Source: VGKU01 sp964388785
GTDB taxonomy: Bacteria; Patescibacteriota; Patescibacteriia; UBA9934; GWF2-40-263
Direction: 5' to 3'
Length of the DNA: 7,989 bases
Assembly (NCBI GenBank): GCA_964388785.1
Contig: CAYMBX010000039.1
Location: forward strand, 1 to 7,989
Shown here: positions 1 to 4,238 of the stretch, piece after piece
How the letters are laid out: the number at the start of each line of letters is the position of its first letter
How positions within the stretch are numbered: position 1 is the first letter of the stretch
Notes under the pieces: generated by a model
Told to the model about the DNA's origin: nothing
What the model saw: only the letters and a program-made list of their open reading frames with translations
Databases searched by the model: none
Translations under genes and position numbers: made by a program

Positions 1-534
1 CAGAGTGGTTCAACCGCGGATGACAACTTCTATAAGAACCATTTGGGATTAAACAATGGTAACGAGCCGATCTGTTCTTCCAAAGCGAATGAGTTCGGGC
101 ATTCGCTTGAGGCGTGCAGTTCAAGTTATATCGCGTTTAATCATGATTACGCGTGCACAACCGCACGAGTGAAGGACTTACAAAATGATCCGCGCAGTTC
201 GGAGTGTAAGTACGCCTCGGATGGACGCTTGCTCAACTCGCCATGTACGGATGGGAAGCACTGTATTTATCAGCCGCGCGTGCATGTGAAGGACAACTGG
301 GGCTGGTGCACGGGGTTTTGCAACGCAGGTTCGGATGGGACGAATGGGTGTTATGAGGGGGTGAATGATAATTTGGCTAAAAAATATAACAATGAGTGCA
401 ACATTAAAGAATGTCCAAGCAAGGGTTTAGATTCAGAAACTGGAAAAGCACAGTGTCCTGATGTTGCGGAAGGCAAAGTGAATAATCCGTGGGTCAATTA
501 CAATGGGTACGTGATCATTGAGCCGGAAGTGTAG
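1..534 (+). CDS. C-terminal part of a cysteine-rich, probably secreted protein (5' partial)
   Basis: The frame is open from the first base of the window to a TAG at 532-534, giving at least 177 residues; the true start lies upstream. An internal TTG at 43 is only an in-frame codon and has no convincing ribosome site, so I do not treat it as the start. The visible part has 12 cysteines (for example PIC, EAC, YAC, SEC, GWCTGFC, NGC, KEC, AQC), with many Asn, Gly, Asp and aromatic residues and no membrane segment. This composition suggests an exported, disulfide-stabilised extracellular domain. I do not recognise a family. Codon use is mixed in GC3, unlike the next gene on the minus strand. A terminator follows 11 bases after the stop, so this is the end of a transcription unit. 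The coding call is firm; the secreted role is inference from cysteine content. Confidence 0.8.
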   Translation, partial: QSGSTADDNFYKNHLGLNNGNEPICSSKANEFGHSLEACSSSYIAFNHDYACTTARVKDLQNDPRSSECKYASDGRLLNSPCTDGKHCIYQPRVHVKDNWGWCTGFCNAGSDGTNGCYEGVNDNLAKKYNNECNIKECPSKGLDSETGKAQCPDVAEGKVNNPWVNYNGYVIIEPEV

Positions 535-545
535 AAGGAAATGTT

Positions 546-576
546 AAAAGCCGACCGAGCGTGGTCGGCTTTTGTT
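546..576 (+). terminator. Intrinsic terminator of the cysteine-rich gene
   Basis: A perfect 11-bp stem, AAAAGCCGACC (546-556) with GGTCGGCTTTT (563-573), closes a 6-base loop. The right arm ends in TTTT and is followed by GTTGT. It begins 11 bases after the TAG of the preceding gene. Confidence 0.88.
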
Positions 577-595
577 GTAGCATAATTTTATGCAC

Positions 596-695
596 TGTCA
601 TCCTGAGCGTCTTTTTTTGTCATCCTGAGCGTCAGCGAAGGATCCCGAAGTTTTCGTGATCCTTCGTCGGTCCTTCGGACCTCCTCAGGATGACA
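596..695. repeat. Compound intergenic inverted repeat ('TCATCCTGAG' type) plus a direct repeat
   Basis: The outer arms are a perfect 12-bp inverted repeat, TGTCATCCTGAG (618-629) and CTCAGGATGACA (684-695). Nested inside are CGAAGGATC (636-644) with GATCCTTCG (658-666), and GGTCC/GGACC (669-673/677-681) with a 3-base loop. The left arm is duplicated: TGTCATCCTGAGCGTC occurs at 596-611 and again at 618-633, separated by TTTTTT. No coding frame is credible here. The outer sequence resembles dispersed intergenic repeats I remember from draft genomes of candidate phyla and other bacteria; that is recall, not a search. Its function is unknown. A small non-autonomous mobile element or a structured transcript element are both possible. 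Confidence 0.8.
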
Positions 696-702
696 GATGG
701 AA

Positions 703-734
703 TAAAAAAATTCCCGGTTGCGCGGAGAACCGGG
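703..734 (-). terminator. Intrinsic terminator of the minus-strand lipoprotein gene
   Basis: Read on the minus strand, CCCGGTT (728-734) pairs with AACCGGG (713-719) around an 8-base loop. Two A and then a run of seven T (704-710 on the complement) follow. It lies about 50 bases past the stop of the lipoprotein gene and points the right way for it. Confidence 0.82.
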
Positions 735-783
735 GAGAAGGGGAGCGTGAGCTTGCCGCGCCAGAAGCAGGAAAGGCCGCCGA

Positions 784-1404
784 CTACTCGACGAGGGTGA
801 GGGTGAACGGATCTCCGCAGGTCAGGTTGATGACCAGGAGGTCGTCGGAGACGTCACCGCAGTTGTTGCCCTCATAGATGATCTTGTTGCCTTCGATCGG
901 GACGCCGACATCCTGCAGGCCGTAGACGTACAGCAGGATCACACCGTCCTCGATCTTGGTCGAGACCTCGTACTCGGTGCCGTTCTCAGTGGCGTAGGTA
1001 CCCTGAGGCGCGAGGCCCCAGTCACCGGGGCTGTCCCAGTTGACCTCGACCTCATCCTTGCCCTTTCGGTCGACAGTCTTCGCGACGAAGAGATGGGTCG
1101 GGCACTTGACCCTCACCTCGATGACGTAGTCCTCGACGTTCACCTCGCACGAGGAGGCGGCCATGCAGACCGGAGGTGCATCGAGGTCGTAGCCGAAGTA
1201 GAAGTCGACCTTCAGGCCCTCGGGGGCCTGGGCGATGACGAGTCCGGACTCGATGACGCCTAGGTCACCACCGCCGGTTCCCCCGTTGTCGGGGTTGCCG
1301 CTGACGTCGGACGGGTCCGTGTTCGAGTCACTGGCCGATTCGGTGCCGCACCCCATCGCGAACGCGAGGGGCACGGACAGAGCGAGAAGCGCGAGCTTGC
1401 TCAT
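784..1404 (-). CDS. Lipoprotein of unknown function with Asp/Asn/Gly-rich linker
   Basis: This encodes a 206-residue protein ending in TAG at 784-786. The start ATG (1402-1404) is supported by an AGGAG (1412-1416) seven bases upstream. Residues 1-18 form a basic-then-hydrophobic signal ending AMGC, so Cys19 is the likely lipidated residue, although Met at -2 is not ideal for a lipobox. Residues 20-47 are a flexible linker rich in Ser, Asp, Asn, Thr and Gly. The rest looks like a compact beta-rich domain with cysteines at 80, 86, 101, 182 and 196. I do not recognise a family. GC3 is strikingly high (most codons end in C or G), well above the cysteine-rich gene and serS, which hints at transfer or a different selection history. 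The gene is monocistronic, with its own promoter and terminator. Envelope location is inferred from the signal. Confidence 0.85.
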   Translation of the reverse strand: MSKLALLALSVPLAFAMGCGTESASDSNTDPSDVSGNPDNGGTGGGDLGVIESGLVIAQAPEGLKVDFYFGYDLDAPPVCMAASSCEVNVEDYVIEVRVKCPTHLFVAKTVDRKGKDEVEVNWDSPGDWGLAPQGTYATENGTEYEVSTKIEDGVILLYVYGLQDVGVPIEGNKIIYEGNNCGDVSDDLLVINLTCGDPFTLTLVE

Positions 1405-1484
1405 GGTCTCTCTCCTGGCAGCCCCGACCCGTTATGGGGCGGGTGATTCAAGGAACTGCCCCCACCGCGGGGGCTTCTACATCC

Positions 1485-1514
1485 ATTAAGGCCACAAACT
1501 CGCCATTTTGTCAA
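1485..1514 (-). promoter_or_regulatory. Promoter of the minus-strand lipoprotein gene
   Basis: On the minus strand a perfect TTGACA (complement of 1509-1514) is followed after 18 bases by CTTAAT (1485-1490), which matches 4 of 6 bases of the -10 consensus. Transcription would begin near 1478. The leader would then carry a GC-rich hairpin, GCCCCC/GGGGGC (1458-1463/1469-1474) with a 5-base loop, before the AGGAG ribosome site. Confidence 0.55.
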
Positions 1515-1541
1515 GATTTTGAGTCTGAATCAAGCCATACC

Positions 1542-1561
1542 TGTGGAAAACATGTGGAAAT
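1542..1561. other. Pair of near-DnaA-box 9-mers
   Basis: TGTGGAAAA (1542-1550) and TGTGGAAAT (1553-1561) are spaced 11 bp apart, one helical turn. The first differs at one base, and the second at two, from the DnaA box complement TGTGGATAA. A third relative, TGTGGACAA, lies at 1827-1835. They sit beside an AT-rich stretch, but neither dnaA nor dnaN is in view, so replication or regulatory function is only a possibility. Confidence 0.25.
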
Positions 1562-1570
1562 CGAATTTTG

Positions 1571-1599
1571 TTGACAAACAGATATTTTTCTGATTTAAT
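1571..1599 (+). promoter_or_regulatory. Strong promoter of the tRNA-like transcript
   Basis: A perfect TTGACA (1571-1576), a 17-base spacer and TTTAAT (1594-1599, 5 of 6 to TATAAT) make this one of the best promoters in the window. The start site would be near 1606. That gives the tRNA-like gene a leader of about 98 bases. Confidence 0.75.
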
Positions 1600-1640
1600 A
1601 AATTCATCGGTTGAGGTTAATACCTTCAATGCTGGTGTGA

Positions 1641-1682
1641 TATAAAACTCCCAATCTAGAATATAGATCTGGGAGTTTTATA
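1641..1682 (+). promoter_or_regulatory. Long hairpin in the leader of the tRNA-like gene (terminator- or processing-like)
   Basis: TATAAAACTCCCA (1641-1653) pairs perfectly with TGGGAGTTTTATA (1670-1682). The stem continues as ATCTA/TAGAT (1654-1658/1664-1668) past one bulged C, closing a 5-base loop, for about 18 bp in total. It is followed by TTTAT rather than a clean T run. It could be a partial terminator, an RNase III-type processing site or a stability element. A and T tracts in the stem make it nearly symmetric, so it could act on either strand. Confidence 0.65.
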
Positions 1683-1703
1683 TTTATCCCGGGTTTCTGG
1701 TTT

Positions 1704-1779
1704 GGGCCCGTGGAGGTAATGGCAACCTCAACCGAATTCACACCGGTAATTACGGGTTCAATTCCCGTCGGGTCCACCA
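1704..1779 (+). tRNA. tRNA-like gene, anticodon UCA, alanine-type acceptor (unusual, possibly degenerate)
   Basis: The 76 bases fold as a cloverleaf. The acceptor is GGGCCCG (1704-1710) with CGGGTCC (1769-1775), followed by discriminator A1776 and an encoded CCA (1777-1779). The D stem is GAGG/CCTC (1713-1716/1726-1729) with GG in the loop. The anticodon stem is ACCGA/CCGGT (1731-1735/1743-1747), with an A-C mismatch next to the loop ATTCACA. The variable loop is 4 bases, and the T stem ACGGG/CCCGT (1752-1756/1764-1768) holds the loop TTCAATT. By position the anticodon is TCA (1738-1740), which would read UGA. The acceptor has a G3:U70 wobble (1706/1773) with A73, the known identity signature for alanyl-tRNA synthetase, shared by tRNA-Ala and tmRNA. 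Departures from canon are T rather than A at position 14, C instead of a purine at 37, and the 31-39 mismatch. It may be an opal-reading tRNA, a tRNA-like RNA with another role, or a decaying copy. Confidence 0.6.
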
Positions 1780-1789
1780 GCCCGGGTCC

Positions 1790-1825
1790 AAAACAACGCC
1801 GTTAGAGTAAACGGTGTTGTTTTAT
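1790..1825 (+). terminator. Intrinsic terminator after the tRNA-like gene
   Basis: AAAACAACGCCGTT (1790-1803) pairs over 14 positions, with one G-U, with AACGGTGTTGTTTT (1810-1823) around a 6-base loop. The right arm ends in TTTT. It begins 11 bases after the encoded CCA and closes the tRNA-like transcription unit. Confidence 0.82.
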
Positions 1826-1840
1826 GTGTGGACAAGTTGA

Positions 1841-1869
1841 TTGACAAAACGATCAAAAACGATTACAGT
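1841..1869 (+). promoter_or_regulatory. Promoter of the small lipoprotein gene
   Basis: A perfect TTGACA (1841-1846), a 17-base spacer and TACAGT (1864-1869, 4 of 6 to consensus). The predicted start near 1876 falls just before a terminator-like hairpin, leaving a leader of roughly 70 bases before the ATG at 1948. Confidence 0.6.
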
Positions 1870-1878
1870 GTTATTAAC

Positions 1879-1921
1879 AATAACCTCCCTGATGAATGCA
1901 TCGGGAGGTTATTTGTTTGTT
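1879..1921 (+). terminator. Promoter-proximal terminator-like hairpin (possible attenuator)
   Basis: AATAACCTCCC (1879-1889) pairs perfectly with GGGAGGTTATT (1903-1913). With one bulged T it continues through GAT/ATC, closing a 6-base loop. TTTGTTTGTT follows. It sits between the predicted start site and the lipoprotein ATG, so if it terminates it would stop most transcripts after about 45 bases. I see no clear competing antiterminator stem. Confidence 0.6.
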
Positions 1922-1947
1922 CAACCACGTCACAATAGGAGTGAGTC

Positions 1948-2280
1948 ATGTCGCGTGTCGTGCGATTCTTGTGTTGTGTCTTCTTGTGCGGTGCTCTGAC
2001 GGCCTGCGAACGTTCAGCTTCTCTCGAGCCACTCGGTAATCCGGCGATGACGCAGATCGAAAAACGTCTTTGGTTTTTCTCGGACGATCCGATCACGGAT
2101 TGCGTCTACATGCCGACCGAATCTCTGACCGAACCCGCCCGTGATTGGCATCTTGTCTGCACCACGGCTTCAGGTCGTGAGCGTGAGGGCACGGATGTGT
2201 TTCCGACGTTTACGAGTCAGTTGCAGCCGGCGGAAGGATTCATTTGCACTCATTCGCTTCTCACGCATCCAGGTCTGTGA
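1948..2280 (+). CDS. Small lipoprotein of unknown function
   Basis: This encodes a 110-residue protein ending in TGA at 2278-2280. The start is well fixed: AGGAG at 1937-1941, six bases before ATG 1948. Residues 1-19 are a signal with basic N-terminus (R3, R6) and hydrophobic core, ending in the good lipobox LTAC, so Cys20 is the predicted lipid-modified residue. Three further cysteines (52, 71, 100) lie in a short, mostly polar mature domain with no repeat or catalytic motif that I recognise. It converges on the peptidase gene with only 21 bases between stop codons. Expression may be limited by the hairpin in its leader. The function is unknown. A small envelope lipoprotein is the most that can be inferred. 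Confidence 0.82.
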   Translation: MSRVVRFLCCVFLCGALTACERSASLEPLGNPAMTQIEKRLWFFSDDPITDCVYMPTESLTEPARDWHLVCTTASGREREGTDVFPTFTSQLQPAEGFICTHSLLTHPGL

Positions 2281-2281
2281 C

Positions 2282-2310
2282 AAAAAATCGGAATGATCGC
2301 GTCATTCCGA
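2282..2310 (-). terminator. Terminator between convergent genes, overlapping the peptidase stop codon
   Basis: TCGGAATGA (2288-2296) and TCATTCCGA (2302-2310) form a perfect 9-bp stem with a 5-base loop. On the minus strand it is followed by six T (complement of 2282-2287), suiting the peptidase gene, whose stop codon (complement of 2302-2304) is inside the stem. On the plus strand A rather than T follows, so it would serve the lipoprotein gene less well. Confidence 0.78.
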
Positions 2311-2982
2311 AAAAAGTTCTTGCCAGATCTCTGAGCAGTGTGTTGACCTCCCGTGTGCGTTTATCACATGGTGCGTGATGTCCGAACAATCGAGTAAACT
2401 CGCGATCTCCTTGCCCCATCCGAGCTCATGCGCGAGCTCGCACTCTTTCTGGTACGCTTCCATCTCCGCGTGCCAGATTTTTTTGCAGTCCGATGGGATC
2501 CCCATTTTTTCCTTGTCCGCGTCGGCATCGATGCGGTCCTCACGCCACTGTCGGTAATGCACATACTCGTGGTAGATCACGAGCTGTGCGATCCGTTCGT
2601 TGTCCGGTTTCAGGAAATGACTGCGCAGAAAGATGAAAGGCACTTTTCCGAAAGGTCTCACAAACGATGTGAATTGCGCATCATCCGTTCCCATGATTCT
2701 CCGACGAAGGCAGAGATCGCCGTTGAGAATTTTGGGGAGAAGATCGACACGGATTTCCTCCGAAGGATGAGTGCGCAGAAGTTTGATCGCCCGCGCGTAC
2801 TCCGACGGCGAGAAATACTCCATCGAGTTACCTGCGGCTTGAGAACACAACGAGAGTGATGTCGTTTTCGAGATGTACGGTGGCATCGACGGCGTCGTTC
2901 GTGCCGGTTCTGGTTTGAATATGCACAACCCGGCCAGAACGAGCGCTGCGAGCGTCCAGAGGATCGTTTTCATTCGAAACAT
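2302..2982 (-). CDS. N-terminally anchored HExxH zinc metallopeptidase-like protein
   Basis: This is a 226-residue protein. ATG 2982 is favoured over the second Met (residue 4) because AGGAG lies eight bases upstream of it. Residues 7-21 are a hydrophobic signal or anchor; 'LAGLC' is not a proper lipobox. The diagnostic feature is IYHEYVHYRQW with H138-E139-x-x-H142, the zinc-binding and catalytic motif of gluzincin-type peptidases. A likely third ligand lies in AEMEAY (E173 or E175), about 31-33 residues later, in a helix-like stretch. Cysteines at 46, 91, 166, 181, 199 and 216 would fit disulfides outside the cytoplasm. I cannot place it in a named peptidase family, and the substrate is unknown. 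It is transcribed alone from a promoter that shares an upstream element with the last lipoprotein gene. Inferred role: envelope or external proteolysis. An inactive homologue cannot be excluded. Confidence 0.82.
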   Translation of the reverse strand: MFRMKTILWTLAALVLAGLCIFKPEPARTTPSMPPYISKTTSLSLCSQAAGNSMEYFSPSEYARAIKLLRTHPSEEIRVDLLPKILNGDLCLRRRIMGTDDAQFTSFVRPFGKVPFIFLRSHFLKPDNERIAQLVIYHEYVHYRQWREDRIDADADKEKMGIPSDCKKIWHAEMEAYQKECELAHELGWGKEIASLLDCSDITHHVINAHGRSTHCSEIWQELFSE

Positions 2983-3001
2983 GACAGAATCTCCTTTGGG
3001 T

Positions 3002-3017
3002 GTTGCAGAATTGCAAC
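3002..3017 (-). promoter_or_regulatory. Hairpin at the predicted 5' end of the peptidase mRNA
   Basis: GTTGCA (3002-3007) and TGCAAC (3012-3017) form a perfect 6-bp stem with a 4-base loop. The predicted transcription start is about 3016-3017, so the mRNA would begin with this hairpin, just ahead of its ribosome site. A stabilising 5' hairpin is the simplest reading. Confidence 0.45.
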
Positions 3018-3022
3018 CGACA

Positions 3023-3080
3023 AGCGTAACAAGTTTTTTTATTCATGTCAAGCAATTTTTAGCTAAATTTAGATAAAAAA
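3023..3080 (-). promoter_or_regulatory. Peptidase promoter with upstream dyad element (copy A)
   Basis: On the minus strand TTGACA (complement of 3046-3051) is followed after 17 bases by TACGCT (3023-3028, only 3 of 6 to consensus). Immediately upstream of the -35 lies an AT-rich block containing the palindromes CTAAATTTAG and TTTAGCTAAA. The 35 bases ending in TTGACA (3046-3080) match 29 of 35, without gaps, the block before the promoter at 7533. A weak -10 with a conserved upstream dyad suggests an activator site or UP-type element. Confidence 0.6.
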
Positions 3081-3195
3081 GTAAAACGTTAAAAAAATTT
3101 AACAGATAAAACCGTGTTGATCGGCCTTTCAAAACAAGAGGTTTTTTGAATGCGCGGTTTTGGTGTGTCAAACAGACATATCAAGACATGTTATA
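3081..3195. other. AT-rich divergent intergenic spacer with nested hairpins
   Basis: This stretch lies between the divergent peptidase and operon promoters and holds no credible ORF. AAAACCG (3108-3114) can pair with CGGTTTT (3155-3161). Inside that, TTCAAAA (3128-3134) pairs with TTTTGAA (3144-3150), a stem followed on neither strand by a clear T run. GTTAAA and TTTAAC (3088-3103) form another small palindrome. A TGTCAA at 3166-3171 mirrors the TTGACA at 3196, making an inverted pair around the promoter. No function can be assigned. Confidence 0.4.
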
Positions 3196-3224
3196 TTGAC
3201 ATTACGGCCAAAAAGCGATAAAAA
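3196..3224 (+). promoter_or_regulatory. Promoter of the helical-protein/kinase operon
   Basis: A perfect TTGACA (3196-3201), 17 bases, then TAAAAA (3219-3224, 4 of 6). Transcription would start near 3231, about 48 bases before the ATG at 3279. ATATCAAGACATGTTATAT just upstream of and overlapping the -35 has partial dyad symmetry around ACATGT and could be an operator. Confidence 0.55.
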
Positions 3225-3278
3225 GTGGCCTCGCTCTTTAGAGGGATCTTTCCTGCGAGCGAGTCGGAGGAACCCGCC

Positions 3279-4238
3279 ATGAAGTCTCTGGTGTTTGCGG
3301 CTGTCTTGGCAGCCATGTCATTCGCTTCTGTCGTCTCTGCACATGCGGAGTGCAAGAGCGAAGCCACCATCGCACAACTGCTCACGGCCAGCGCGGAGGG
3401 CGAGAAAGCCTTCGCGCAGATGGATCTCACCGCGCTTCTCAAGCACGCGAGTCTCGCGCGCGAAGAACTCGTCCCGTGCATCAAGCGTCCGCTCACACCC
3501 AAGCAGGCGGCCGCGTTTCATCGCCTCATGGCGCTCGAGGCATTCACTCGTCACAGCTACAAGCGTGTCATCGCGGAGTTCCATGCTGCGCGTATGCTTG
3601 AGCCCGGATACGCCATTCCGTCCGAGGTGGCCGATGGTGATCACCCGTTGCTCACGCACTACGAAGAGGCCGCCAAAGCTCCTGACGGCGATGCGCAGGC
3701 CATTACGGCTCCGGCCGCAGGCCACGTCTTCGTCGGTGGTGTGCGCAATGCGCCCAGGCGCAAGCTCACGCCGGCCGTGATTCAGGTGTACTCCGGAGCA
3801 ACCGAGGACACATGGATCGAGACGAAGTACATCCAGCCCGGGGAGACGCTTCCCATTTGGGGACCGAACGCCTTCGGGCTCACGGCCAAGGACCTTGGCA
3901 TCGACACGCAACCCGGGTGGCAGAAGCCCGCGCCGTGGTACATTTCGGCCGGTGTTTCCGCTGCGATTGCGGCCGTGTTCTACGGGCTTGCGATGCACGA
4001 GAAGAGCCAGTTCGAAGATCGCGGAACGCCGGATGGTGACCTCAAAGGCCACCGCGACCGTGCGAACGGATTCGGTGCCACCGCGGCAACAACCGCGGGA
4101 CTCGCCGTGATCTTCACGGGTCTGGGAGTTGGTTTCCAATTTGGGTTCGGTGGTCCGGATGCTCCATCGGTTCAACCGACGTTTATCGCACCACCGCCAT
4201 TCGAGCGACCGTTCGTCCTGGGGGGGATTCATGAGTAG
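3279..4238 (+). CDS. Exported helical (TPR-like) protein with two membrane segments, partner of the kinase
   Basis: This encodes 319 residues and ends in TAG 4236-4238. The frame is open further upstream, but ATG 3279 is chosen because GGAGG (3266-3270) lies eight bases before it and it begins a clean signal peptide (residues 1-23, likely cleaved after AHA). Residues 24-135 look all-helical, with TPR-like spacing: 'FHRLMALEAF', 'VIAEFHAARMLEPGYAIP'. This is an inferred helical repeat, not a confirmed one. Residues 148-195 are a short beta-like segment resembling PEGA-style modules. Hydrophobic segments at about 220-239 and 265-289 would span the membrane, and a Pro-rich tail follows. Proteins of this layout next to Ser/Thr kinases are familiar from myxobacteria (recalled). 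Its stop overlaps the kinase start, so the two are probably translationally coupled and act together at the inner membrane, perhaps as sensor or substrate. Confidence 0.82.
   Translation: MKSLVFAAVLAAMSFASVVSAHAECKSEATIAQLLTASAEGEKAFAQMDLTALLKHASLAREELVPCIKRPLTPKQAAAFHRLMALEAFTRHSYKRVIAEFHAARMLEPGYAIPSEVADGDHPLLTHYEEAAKAPDGDAQAITAPAAGHVFVGGVRNAPRRKLTPAVIQVYSGATEDTWIETKYIQPGETLPIWGPNAFGLTAKDLGIDTQPGWQKPAPWYISAGVSAAIAAVFYGLAMHEKSQFEDRGTPDGDLKGHRDRANGFGATAATTAGLAVIFTGLGVGFQFGFGGPDAPSVQPTFIAPPPFERPFVLGGIHE

Noticed and set aside
656..877. Plus-strand open frame of 73 codons
   Set aside because: It starts inside the inverted repeat and runs through the minus-strand terminator and the end of the lipoprotein gene; there is no ribosome site and no plausible protein.
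1704..1779. Genetic-code change with UGA as an amino acid
   Set aside because: serS, the peptidase gene and the small lipoprotein gene all end at TGA at sensible family lengths or before terminators, and no gene needs UGA read-through.
1404..1823. tmRNA (ssrA), suggested by the alanine-type acceptor and CCA end
   Set aside because: Both acceptor strands lie 76 bases apart with a complete anticodon arm between them, and no tag-peptide frame ending in ALAA-stop is visible upstream. It is neither a standard nor a permuted tmRNA layout.
2428..2859. Plus-strand open frame of 143 codons opposite the peptidase
   Set aside because: The minus strand encodes a protein with signal anchor and HEYVH motif plus promoter and terminator; the plus-strand frame has no such support.
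3225..3278. Upstream extension of the helical-protein gene to an ATG-like start at 3225
   Set aside because: It would put 18 polar residues before a clean signal peptide, starts within a few bases of the predicted promoter -10, and ignores the GGAGG located before ATG 3279.
3318..4232. Long open frame on the minus strand (304 codons)
   Set aside because: It is antisense to the helical-protein gene, which has a signal peptide, ribosome site and operon context. The antisense product is Arg/His/Gly-rich with no recognisable domain, typical of a shadow in GC-rich DNA.
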